Under the pieces are notes generated by a model. It saw only the letters and a program-made list of their open reading frames with translations, searched no databases and was not told the origin of the DNA. DNA of 36,242 nucleotides, from positions 1 through 36,242 of the forward strand of contig CAKUYQ010000027.1 of the NCBI GenBank assembly GCA_934717185.1, read 5' to 3'. This stretch comes from an uncultured Bacteroidales bacterium. GTDB lineage: Bacteria > Bacteroidota > Bacteroidia > Bacteroidales > UBA932. Each line of letters starts with the position of its first letter. Position 1 is the stretch's first letter. A program made the translations under genes and the position numbers. Of this stretch, positions 1 through 6,554 are shown in pieces.

Positions 1-858
1 GCCACAGGCAACAGCTATCCGCAACTGACGACCAACCTCTACAAATATAACGGCAAGGAGGTGCAGACGATTGGAGGCCTTGGCTTCACAGACTATGGTG
101 CAAGGATGTATGACGACTTCACCGGACGGTGGTTTGTTCCGGATCCGTTGGCAGAGAAGTATAGTCCAATGTCTCCTTATATGTATTGCGGTGGAAATCC
201 GATAACGTTCTTTGACAAAGACGGAAAAATATGGGATACCTTTATTGATGTTGGCTTTTTGATTTATGATGTTGGTTCGGCTGTATATTATCATGCAACA
301 GGAAATCACGAGATTGCGAAAGACTACTGGATAGATGCCGGCATAGATGCTGTCACTGCTGTTATTCCTATTGCTTCTGCCGGTATGACTAAGTTACCTA
401 AACTAATCGGCAAAGGCTATAGTGCAATAGGGAAAAGTGCCGACATCAGTAAAACTGCCAAGGTCATTGATAGAACATCTGATGTAAAGAAAGGTCTCAA
501 GAATGCAGATGCCGTAAAAGAGGGTAAGCTATTTGAACAAGATGAGTTAGCAAAAAGTATTGCTGAGGGAAAAGATGTGAGAGGACAGATCACGTTGGTA
601 CCTCAAAACAGAGGTGGAAACGTAAAAGGAAATAGGACAAAAGTAGACCAGTTAATAAAGAATGATGATAACACCTATACCATAATTGAAACAAAGCTCA
701 GACCTTCAACAAAATTATCTCCTGGGCAAAGGAAAGCGCTGGAACATGTAGAATCAGGTAATAGGATGTTTGAAGTTAGATCAAGTGACTGGACAGAAAA
801 TTATAAAAAATTAATTGAGGTAAGAGAATATAAAATAATAACCAAATACCCGAATTAA
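1..858 (+). CDS. Rhs/YD-repeat protein, C-terminal part with PD-(D/E)xK nuclease-like toxin tip (5' truncated by window)
   Basis: The frame is open from base 1, so this is the last 285 residues of a longer protein; the GTG at 61 is not a real start. Residues about 1-75 are the Rhs-associated core (GARMYDDFTGRWFVPDPLAEKY, then SPYMYCGGNP and FDKDG). A linker with a hydrophobic, Ala/Ile-rich patch (about 110-135) follows. The tip (about 190-285) has VDQLI with D216, then YTIIETKL with E230 and K232, and SPGQRKAL. That spacing fits the PD-(D/E)xK nuclease fold seen in many polymorphic toxin tips. Rhs proteins deliver such variable tips into rival cells, often through type VI secretion; no secretion gene is visible here. 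Two small genes follow and are candidate immunity genes. The core is well supported, while the nuclease assignment is by motif only. Confidence 0.8.
   Translation, partial: ATGNSYPQLTTNLYKYNGKEVQTIGGLGFTDYGARMYDDFTGRWFVPDPLAEKYSPMSPYMYCGGNPITFFDKDGKIWDTFIDVGFLIYDVGSAVYYHATGNHEIAKDYWIDAGIDAVTAVIPIASAGMTKLPKLIGKGYSAIGKSADISKTAKVIDRTSDVKKGLKNADAVKEGKLFEQDELAKSIAEGKDVRGQITLVPQNRGGNVKGNRTKVDQLIKNDDNTYTIIETKLRPSTKLSPGQRKALEHVESGNRMFEVRSSDWTENYKKLIEVREYKIITKYPN
4..205 (+). repeat. Rhs core direct repeat, copy 1
   Basis: This segment of Rhs core DNA recurs at 2399-2600 with about 15 mismatches in 201 bases by eye (about 93% identity). Nearly all differences are third-position or otherwise conservative; only about three residues change (S/N, I/V, P/S). 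Similarity stops right after the GGNPI motif, where the toxin tips diverge, as expected for Rhs tip exchange by homologous recombination in the core. Confidence 0.9.
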
Positions 859-859
859 T

Positions 860-1555
860 ATGAATACAAAAGAATTATTAGATAGAATCTTCGGAAGGCT
901 AAAAGAAGAAGATTGTTTAAAAGACTTTAAACTGAAAAGGAGTGAGAGTGTATTTATACGCAGAAAGAATAGTGGATTTGATCAAATAGGATTTGGACAT
1001 TATGTAACTGTTAAATCCCACTCAGAGCCGGATTTGGGTCTGAATTTACGCTTGTATTTTACAACTAGATATGACATATTACATACTTGGTTTGAACGAT
1101 ATGACATGTATCATATAGAATCATTGAGAAGTGAAAGCAGCTTTTGGTATACACCCAAGAATTTAGGATTAGATGATATGAATTTCTTCTCATTTGATGG
1201 TGATGATTTTGAAACTGCTTATAACAGTTTTCTTAATGAAATAATCACCGGAACTGATTACTTTTTTAACAGAGCCAATTCATTGAAAAAATGTTATGAG
1301 AATTATATCGTTCCCGCTATTAAAGACGGTAGCTCGGCATTACCTGATTATAATGAGTCTTGGGCGTTTATATATCTTGCCTTGGCGAGAATTGTAGCTC
1401 CTGAAAACTATGCACTAATAAGATCACTAATAATGGAACGGATTGATTATATGATAAAAAGAAATGAACCTAATATAATCCTATACAAAGATACTATGCC
1501 TGAAATATGCGCATTTTTAGAAAGTATAGATTTTAGAGGTGTTAACGTTAATTGA
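860..1555 (+). CDS. Hypothetical protein, candidate immunity protein for the upstream Rhs nuclease tip
   Basis: A 231-aa predicted cytoplasmic protein with no signal peptide or membrane segment. The ATG begins one base after the stop of the Rhs gene, so the two are almost certainly co-transcribed. I recognise no named domain. The N-terminal half is rich in aromatic residues (FGHYVTV, LRLYF, WFERYD) and the C-terminal half looks helical (SWAFIYLALARIVAPENYALI). Position directly behind a variable toxin tip, small size and AT-rich composition are typical of immunity genes. A cytoplasmic immunity protein would suit a nuclease toxin. It has a loosely similar layout to the gene at 4084-4755 (short helical start, GFG-Y aromatic strands, helical C-terminus), but I cannot show homology. 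Function is inferred from position only. Confidence 0.65.
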   Translation: MNTKELLDRIFGRLKEEDCLKDFKLKRSESVFIRRKNSGFDQIGFGHYVTVKSHSEPDLGLNLRLYFTTRYDILHTWFERYDMYHIESLRSESSFWYTPKNLGLDDMNFFSFDGDDFETAYNSFLNEIITGTDYFFNRANSLKKCYENYIVPAIKDGSSALPDYNESWAFIYLALARIVAPENYALIRSLIMERIDYMIKRNEPNIILYKDTMPEICAFLESIDFRGVNVN

Positions 1556-1562
1556 TGACATT

Positions 1563-2171
1563 ATGAGTAAAAATAGAATGGAGGAGTTTTATACCTTCAC
1601 CAGTAAAATGAGCAGTACAACTGTACATGTGTATCCCGATTTAATTCAATATGTAAAATTGAAAGCACGTCTTGAAGAGGTTATTAACAACAAGCTGATT
1701 AGGGGCGATATAAACGACATGAATGTACCATTGCAATATTGGATACGTGGTGGAAGCAAGTACAAAGATGTATTGGATATGCCATGGTTGTCTGCATATA
1801 TTATTTCCGACAGGTTCAAGCAGATATTGGAAGAGAACAATGTGACAGGTTGGATATCATATCCTATTGAGTTATTGGATAAATCTAATAACGTAGTACC
1901 CGGTTATAACGGCTTTTGCATTGTAGGCAGAAGTGGTCCAATGAATCCTAAAGGGGTTTTGGGAAGTTTGACAGACAAAGTACCGGAAGCCGAGTTGCCA
2001 CCTTACAAAAACGGATGGTTTGACATTAATACATGGGATGGCAGTGATATTTTCATGCTTGGCAATTCAAGATGGATAGTAATTACCGAGAGGGTATTTA
2101 AATTACTGAAGAAAGAAAAAATTACATCTATCGAATGTATACGTGTATCTGATTTAACCTTTGGAGAATAG
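1563..2171 (+). CDS. Imm11/Imm43-like hypothetical protein, second candidate immunity gene
   Basis: About 202 aa when started at the ATG at 1563. An upstream GTG at 1539 would add 8 residues and overlap the preceding gene by 17 bases, and I prefer the ATG. The C-terminal part has WDGSDIFMLGN followed by WIVITERVFKLLKKEKITSI. This resembles the end of the DUF1629/Imm11 (MXAN_0049) and Imm43 immunity families, in which a W-G-DIF motif precedes an IVTE..-LK stretch. The resemblance is from memory and needs a profile search. It may belong to the nuclease module, or be left over from an earlier toxin. A hairpin at 2187-2216 closes the module. Confidence 0.65.
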   Translation: MSKNRMEEFYTFTSKMSSTTVHVYPDLIQYVKLKARLEEVINNKLIRGDINDMNVPLQYWIRGGSKYKDVLDMPWLSAYIISDRFKQILEENNVTGWISYPIELLDKSNNVVPGYNGFCIVGRSGPMNPKGVLGSLTDKVPEAELPPYKNGWFDINTWDGSDIFMLGNSRWIVITERVFKLLKKEKITSIECIRVSDLTFGE

Positions 2172-2186
2172 ATGCGTTGTTTGTGT

Positions 2187-2216
2187 TTAGGAGCACGTGC
2201 TACATAGTGCTCCTAA
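2187..2216 (+). terminator. Hairpin closing the first Rhs module
   Basis: A perfect 10-bp inverted repeat, TTAGGAGCAC (2187-2196) with GTGCTCCTAA (2207-2216), encloses a 10-base loop 16 bases after the stop of the second immunity candidate. There is no T-run after it, so it could be a weak terminator, an RNA-stabilising hairpin or a recombination boundary. Confidence 0.55.
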
Positions 2217-2296
2217 GCATAGGTGATTAAATATCTCTGTTATATGTAAGGATATGGTATTTGATGTTTCATATATTATGATTTGTCGGGAGGAAT

Positions 2297-2803
2297 ATGA
2301 CTATTATAAAGAAAAAATGGCTAACATACAGACACCAACATAGCAGCGGCAGTGTGGTGGAGAGGAACGACTACTACCCTATGGGTATGAGAACCTCTAC
2401 AGGCAACAATTATCCGCAGCTGACAACCAACCTCTACAAATACAACGGCAAAGAGGTACAGACGGTTGGAGGCCTCGGCTTCACAGACTACGGCGCAAGG
2501 ATGTATGATGACTTCACCGGACGGTGGTTTGTTCCGGATCCGTTGGCAGAGAAGTATAGTTCAATGTCTCCTTATATGTATTGTGGTGGGAATCCGATAA
2601 TGTATATTGACTGGAACGGCATGGAATGGAAAGATGATAAAGATAAAGAAATTGCAGAATCACTCATACAGCAATCCAATAAACAGGATTATTTATTATC
2701 AAAACAAGAAGCAAAAATAAATGCAAGAATTAAAAAACTTGAAGATAATGTATCTCTAAGTTCAGATAAAAAAGATAATCAAATTTTAAAGGAGTATTTC
2801 TAA
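2297..2803 (+). CDS. Orphan Rhs core fragment, interrupted before its metallopeptidase tip
   Basis: A 168-aa product whose residues about 15-100 are the Rhs core (SGSVVERNDYYPMG, then GRWFVPDPLAEKY and SPYMYCGGNPIMYIDWNG). The first 14 residues (MTIIKKKWLTYRHQ) are not core and have no secretion signal. The ATG at 2297 is preceded by GGGAGG at 2288-2293, an unusually Shine-Dalgarno-like sequence for this genome. After the core comes a charged helical linker. The frame ends at TAA 2801-2803 but continues in the same frame as the next ORF (2819-3253), with no other stop between. The pair therefore looks like one orphan core-tip gene broken by a single nonsense codon. Orphan modules of this kind lie downstream of full-length rhs genes and can be swapped in by recombination. 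Confidence 0.75.
   Translation: MTIIKKKWLTYRHQHSSGSVVERNDYYPMGMRTSTGNNYPQLTTNLYKYNGKEVQTVGGLGFTDYGARMYDDFTGRWFVPDPLAEKYSSMSPYMYCGGNPIMYIDWNGMEWKDDKDKEIAESLIQQSNKQDYLLSKQEAKINARIKKLEDNVSLSSDKKDNQILKEYF
2399..2600 (+). repeat. Rhs core direct repeat, copy 2 (orphan)
   Basis: Second copy of the Rhs core repeat, about 2.4 kb downstream of copy 1 in the same orientation. It lies inside the orphan gene starting at 2297. Homology begins upstream of the part visible in copy 1, so the full repeat may be longer than this window can show. Confidence 0.9.
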
Positions 2804-2818
2804 TTAGAAAATGTAAAA

Positions 2819-3253
2819 ATGCAAAGAAGCCTTTTGTCAACTCTAAATGATGGTTTAAATCAATTAGAGAATTCAAGTACTATCTATACTTTTAGTACAG
2901 TAGCTCAAGGTACGACAGCAACTTTATCTTCAAACGCAGATGGTACCATAGTTATAAATAATTATGGTACAACAGGGAGCAGGGCGCATGAGGCCACTCA
3001 TGCTATTCAGCACCATTTTGGTAAAATATCTTTTAAGCCAGTAGGAAGTAATAATGTTTTAATGCTAAATCCATATGAACTTGAAATACAAGCCTATAGA
3101 ATCGAATATTCTATTACTAACGGAATTATTCCAATATCGGATTCAAAGACTCCTAAAAATGTATTCGGTATAACATTACAATGGCTATTGGGATTGAAAG
3201 ATCCAAATACAGGTAATTATATTTATCGCCCTGAAAATTACAAGCGTAAATGA
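2819..3253 (+). CDS. Detached Rhs toxin tip with HExxH metallopeptidase motif
   Basis: A 144-aa ORF in the same frame as the orphan core fragment and only 15 bases past its stop. It contains AHEATHAIQHH, a gluzincin-type zinc motif with H57, E58 and H61. It is followed by YELEIQAY, whose E89 (ExxAY) is a plausible third zinc ligand. This arrangement is common in small metallopeptidase domains at the ends of polymorphic toxins in Bacteroidetes. No signal peptide is seen. It may be translated from the ATG at 2819 on its own, or be only the back half of a nonsense-broken gene; the missing native start argues for the second. The neighbouring lipoprotein gene (3276-3977) is the likely immunity partner. 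Confidence 0.65.
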   Translation: MQRSLLSTLNDGLNQLENSSTIYTFSTVAQGTTATLSSNADGTIVINNYGTTGSRAHEATHAIQHHFGKISFKPVGSNNVLMLNPYELEIQAYRIEYSITNGIIPISDSKTPKNVFGITLQWLLGLKDPNTGNYIYRPENYKRK

Positions 3254-3275
3254 TTGGTTTATTACAATTTGCATC

Positions 3276-3977
3276 ATGATTAAATCATATAATAGGAATC
3301 ATTTATTAATGTTTATTTTATTACTGTTACAAATTGTACTGTTTAATTCCTGCCATATTCAACAAAACGTGGCAGGAATATACACAGCTTCTATACGTGG
3401 TAGGTATCCGAAAACCATACCTGTCACAAATTATATTGAATTAAAAAATGATGGTACTTTCTATTACCAATTTAAAGGAGGTTTTATAGAAAAAGTTTCG
3501 TATGGAAAGTGGGAAAAAGGGATGAACAGTAAAGAAATACATATTAAAAGTATCATTACGGATCTTAGCAATATCTCAATTTCGGTAAAAGAAGCTGCAA
3601 GCAACAATGATTATTATGTTTTTATTTTTGATAATCCTCTAAGATCAAATACTATAGTAAAGTGGATATTAAATATTGATGGAAAAAACTACCAAATGAA
3701 TACTGATAGCTTGATATTGAAGAGAAACACTAAAATATGTAAGTTTTACATAGAGGGATATTTATCATACCCGGATAATATATCTTTTATCCCTTTTCCA
3801 TTACAAGATAGAATACAGAGTGAAACATATAAAGTAAAGGATGAGAAAAACAATTTATATCATATATCGTTTACACATTCTATTGACTATAGTATTTTTT
3901 ACTACATGCCTTTTTCAGACAGTTTTGCAATAAAGAGAAATAAAATTTTTGTAGATGGAGTAAAAATGAAAAAATGA
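3276..3977 (+). CDS. Lipoprotein, candidate immunity protein for the metallopeptidase tip
   Basis: A 233-aa protein with a type II signal peptide: positively charged start, hydrophobic run LLMFILLLLQIVLF, and lipobox FNSC with Cys26. The mature part begins with a beta-rich stretch (VAGIYTA, then YIELKNDGTFYYQF and GKWEKG) like the small lipocalin-like or NlpE-like repeats of many Bacteroidetes lipoproteins. It starts 22 bases after the metallopeptidase tip. A membrane-anchored immunity protein would imply that the toxin acts, or is met, outside the cytoplasm; this is inference from position. No specific family is recognised. Confidence 0.6.
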   Translation: MIKSYNRNHLLMFILLLLQIVLFNSCHIQQNVAGIYTASIRGRYPKTIPVTNYIELKNDGTFYYQFKGGFIEKVSYGKWEKGMNSKEIHIKSIITDLSNISISVKEAASNNDYYVFIFDNPLRSNTIVKWILNIDGKNYQMNTDSLILKRNTKICKFYIEGYLSYPDNISFIPFPLQDRIQSETYKVKDEKNNLYHISFTHSIDYSIFYYMPFSDSFAIKRNKIFVDGVKMKK

Positions 3978-4083
3978 TTAGCTGATGAAGTTTTCCAGGT
4001 AGTACTGTTGTACCAGTCAAGGTTCCGCTATTACCATAGGACTTTAGTTTAAAATTTTAGTAACAGTTATTTATAGCGAGATC

Positions 4084-4755
4084 ATGGATAAGAAACAACT
4101 TATTAAAATTATTTGCAATAAGCTAAATTTAAAAAAAATTAGCTCAAACTATCTTTTCTACCTACTTGATTGCGTACTAGTAGGCATAGTAATAGTAAAA
4201 AGGCCAGGCTTTGGTTATTATAAACTTTACTTTTCTATTTATCCTCTTTGGGAGAGCACATTTAAGGAATGCCTATATCATCCCTCATTTCTAAAATGTA
4301 CAGTTAATAATAAAAATCTTGATATAAACCTACCTGACGAGATGACAGAAGAAGAGATTAATTTTGCTATAGAGAAATGTATTGAACAGTTTCCTTTTTT
4401 TCCGGCACAAGATATACCTTTTACTAAGTTTGCAGACTTCTTGTACAATAATACAATTGAAGATCCTGAAATTTCTATAAACTTTGTGGATAAATTACAT
4501 ATATATAAAATGATATATAATATAGCTTTAATACACAATAAGCAGGAAATTGCGTTACGCATATATAACGTAATATCAGATAATATATGGCTGTGGGATG
4601 ACAAGATATTCAAAAGTTGGTACGGTAACAAAATTAACTATTTGCGAAAACTTAAAGATTACGAATCCAATAGAATATCTTTACAAAACAATATAAACAT
4701 AAATTTAGCAGAGCCAAAAATTGCGAAATTGCCAAAGATGTCGTTTCTAGAATAG
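4084..4755 (+). CDS. Hypothetical protein, possible displaced immunity gene
   Basis: A 223-aa AT-rich gene with many Ile, Asn and Lys codons. There is no clear signal peptide; the hydrophobic stretch FYLLDCVLVGIVIV (about 20-35) is followed by GFGYYKLYFSIYPLW and is more likely beta strand than membrane. The middle has an acidic helix (DEMTEEEINFAIEKCIEQF) and the rest looks helical. I recognise no family. It sits between the metallopeptidase module and a dead Rhs remnant, with no toxin directly upstream. An immunity gene whose toxin has been lost is therefore the best guess. Its general layout recalls the gene at 860-1555. Confidence 0.55.
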   Translation: MDKKQLIKIICNKLNLKKISSNYLFYLLDCVLVGIVIVKRPGFGYYKLYFSIYPLWESTFKECLYHPSFLKCTVNNKNLDINLPDEMTEEEINFAIEKCIEQFPFFPAQDIPFTKFADFLYNNTIEDPEISINFVDKLHIYKMIYNIALIHNKQEIALRIYNVISDNIWLWDDKIFKSWYGNKINYLRKLKDYESNRISLQNNININLAEPKIAKLPKMSFLE

Positions 4756-4785
4756 TTTTTTTTAATCTTCTATAAACAAGGAAAA

Positions 4786-5169
4786 ATGAAAAGATGGCAT
4801 TACATATATATCCTTATATTGTTGCTCTGCCCGATATGGCTTAGGCTATTTTTGCTCCTCTATAGTTACTTCCACGTAAACAACAGAAGTTTTATTGCTG
4901 ACTGCAATGAATTTGGTTATTACGTACAGATAAAAGAGGAGATCTCTATAATAGGTGCGCTCCCGCCAATATGCAGGATTATCTCCTATTCGGATCCTCT
5001 ATTTTTTGTTTATGACAGAGATTACTACTATTCTTATAAACCCAAAAGCAATAATATCCATCTTATTAAACTATGGCATAACGTTGAAAGAACGGATGTG
5101 TACGAGCTCTTGGATATAACCAAGGATAGCATTAAGAATGTAGAGTTAAAAGAATTAAAGAAAGAATGA
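4786..5169 (+). CDS. Small membrane-anchored hypothetical protein
   Basis: A 127-aa protein with one strong N-terminal membrane segment (about residues 6-28, IYILILLLCPIWLRLFLLLY) and a soluble remainder of about 95 residues rich in Tyr and Ile. No lipobox or domain is recognised. It begins 30 bases after the preceding gene and is followed by a strong hairpin at 5183-5217, so it is the last gene of the accessory block. Likely another leftover immunity or accessory gene of an Rhs module; function is unknown. Confidence 0.5.
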   Translation: MKRWHYIYILILLLCPIWLRLFLLLYSYFHVNNRSFIADCNEFGYYVQIKEEISIIGALPPICRIISYSDPLFFVYDRDYYYSYKPKSNNIHLIKLWHNVERTDVYELLDITKDSIKNVELKELKKE

Positions 5170-5182
5170 TGGGATAATTAAT

Positions 5183-5217
5183 TGTATGGCTTTGAAGATG
5201 TCATTCAAAGCCATACA
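5183..5217 (+). terminator. Strong hairpin ending the accessory block
   Basis: A perfect 14-bp stem, TGTATGGCTTTGAA (5183-5196) with TTCAAAGCCATACA (5204-5217), and a 7-base loop. It lies 14 bases past the stop at 5169. No T-run follows, but the stem is long enough to act as a terminator or RNA stabiliser. Confidence 0.65.
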
Positions 5218-5243
5218 GTTACCACATCAATGTTAAATTTTAG

Positions 5244-5326
5244 ACTTTGTCGGGAAGAGAATATGAATAAAATGAAAATACAACTGACATACAAACACTA
5301 ACAGAACACTGGCAGTGTGGTAGAGT
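5244..5326 (+). pseudogene. Relic of a third Rhs orphan module (5' end only)
   Basis: This stretch matches the start of the orphan gene around 2281-2364: CTTTGTCGGGA, then AATATGA, CATACA-ACAC, and GGCAGTGTGGT. Read from the ATG at 5263 it gives LTYKH, a stop, then TGSVVEF. The intact orphan reads LTYRHQHSSGSVVER. The core and tip that should follow are gone; a small inverted repeat (CTGGCAG 5309-5315 with CTGCCAG 5334-5340) sits there instead. It shows that the orphan 5' end is a reused unit and that at least one module has been lost. Confidence 0.65.
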
Positions 5327-5385
5327 TTTGACTCTGCCAGTATAGAAAAACATATCGGCTTCTCAGATTTTAATACAGATTTAAT

Positions 5386-5393
5386 TATATTTG
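5386..5393 (+). promoter_or_regulatory. Bacteroidetes -7 promoter box upstream of ftsY
   Basis: TATATTTG matches the TAnnTTTG -7 consensus of Bacteroidetes and ends 25 bases before the ftsY ATG. No good -33 TTTG box is visible. It separates ftsY transcription from the accessory block. Confidence 0.6.
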
Positions 5394-5418
5394 CAGATTA
5401 ATAGTAATTCTTAATAGT

Positions 5419-6372
5419 ATGGCGTTTTTTGGATTATTTGGAAAGAAAAGTAAAGAGGAAAAAGAATCTTTAGACAGTGGCCTTCAAAAGACCAAAACAA
5501 GCATCTTTGACAAGATACAGAGAGCCATTGCCGGTAAGTCAAAGGTAGACGAGCAGGTTTTGGATGGTATAGAGGAGGCTTTGATAGCATCTGATATAGG
5601 AGTTGATACCACTTTAAAAATTATAGACAACTTAGAGGAGAGAGTTGCTAAGGACAAATATGTAAATACGGCAGAACTATACTCAATTTTAAAGGATGAG
5701 ATCTGCAAACTGTTGGACGATAATGGCAAACCACAGCAAGAACCATTTGATTTCTCTAAGAAGCCATACGTTATAATGGTTGTTGGTGTGAATGGAGTAG
5801 GCAAGACGACAACAATAGGCAAACTTGCGGCAAGACTCAAAGATAGCGGTAAAAAGGTAGTTCTTGGGGCTGCAGACACTTTCCGTGCAGCAGCCGTAGA
5901 CCAGTTGGTAATCTGGAGTGAAAGGGCAGGAGTCCCTATTGTAAAACAGGAGATGGGTTCAGATCCGGCTTCCGTTGCGTTTGACACCCTTAAAAGTGCG
6001 GTGGCGCAAAATGCAGATGTAGTGCTTATAGATACAGCAGGCAGACTCCACAATAAGATTAACCTTATGAACGAGCTTACCAAAATAAGAAACGTTATGC
6101 GTAAGGTTATTCCGGATGCTCCGCATGAGGTGCTTCTTGTATTGGACGGCTCAACAGGCCAGAATGCATACCAGCAGGCAAAGGAGTTTACAAAGGCCAC
6201 AGATGTAACAGCACTTGCTGTAACCAAGTTAGACGGTACGGCAAAAGGTGGGGTGGTTATTGGCATCTCTGACCAGTTTAGAATTCCTGTAAAATTCATT
6301 GGGGTAGGAGAGAAGATAGAGGATCTGCAGATCTTTGATAAGAGGGAGTTTGTTGATGCACTATTTAAGTAA
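5419..6372 (+). CDS. ftsY: Signal recognition particle receptor FtsY
   Basis: A 317-aa SRP receptor GTPase that docks SRP-bound ribosomes at the membrane for Sec-dependent insertion. The N-domain helical bundle spans about 25-105 and the G domain about 115-317. GTPase motifs are visible: G1 GVNGVGKT (123-130), DTFRAAA (153-159), DTAGR (205-209), TKLDGTAKGG (269-278), and FIGVGE (293-298). The acidic A-domain of E. coli is absent, as usual in Bacteroidetes; only a short basic/hydrophobic start (MAFFGLFGKKSK) remains for membrane contact. It has its own -7 box (5386) and is followed by 182 non-coding bases before pheT. Confidence 0.97.
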   Translation: MAFFGLFGKKSKEEKESLDSGLQKTKTSIFDKIQRAIAGKSKVDEQVLDGIEEALIASDIGVDTTLKIIDNLEERVAKDKYVNTAELYSILKDEICKLLDDNGKPQQEPFDFSKKPYVIMVVGVNGVGKTTTIGKLAARLKDSGKKVVLGAADTFRAAAVDQLVIWSERAGVPIVKQEMGSDPASVAFDTLKSAVAQNADVVLIDTAGRLHNKINLMNELTKIRNVMRKVIPDAPHEVLLVLDGSTGQNAYQQAKEFTKATDVTALAVTKLDGTAKGGVVIGISDQFRIPVKFIGVGEKIEDLQIFDKREFVDALFK

Positions 6373-6419
6373 CCTTCAAAAAATAACCTGTATTATCTTA
6401 AGGAATCTTTTCGGCCTAT

Positions 6420-6474
6420 ATCTATTTTCTCATCAGTCATGTGCCACCGGCACACTCCTTCTTCGAAAATAGAT
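6420..6474 (+). other. Two-tier inverted repeat between ftsY and pheT
   Basis: An outer 10-bp stem, ATCTATTTTC (6420-6429) with GAAAATAGAT (6465-6474), encloses an inner 5-bp stem, GTGCC (6441-6445) with GGCAC (6449-6453). The two are separated by an 11-base internal loop on each side. It could be the ftsY terminator (no T-run follows) or a structured leader of pheT, whose ATG is 80 bases downstream. No TAnnTTTG box was found in the gap. Confidence 0.5.
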
Positions 6475-6554
6475 CTATCCTCGAAAGTATTCTCTTAATC
6501 TGAGGCAACTTATTTTTTTCATGTTACTAAAGAAAATAATATTACAATAAAAAT

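Noticed and set aside
3998..4036. Short inverted repeat (GGTA/TACC) before the 4084 gene as a regulatory site
   Set aside because: The stem is only four to five bases and could easily arise by chance.
1..5330. Insertion sequence or integrase-bearing island in the accessory block
   Set aside because: No transposase or integrase ORF and no terminal inverted repeats or target duplications were visible. The repeats are explained by Rhs core duplication.
5484..6299. Long minus-strand ORF (271 aa) opposite ftsY
   Set aside because: It is a shadow of the ftsY reading frame with Ser/Thr/Ala-rich low-quality composition and no recognisable domain.
6439..6498. A 19-codon ORF inside the ftsY-pheT spacer as a phenylalanine leader peptide
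   Set aside because: It contains only one phenylalanine and no run of Phe codons, and lacks the terminator/antiterminator layout of pheL-type attenuation.
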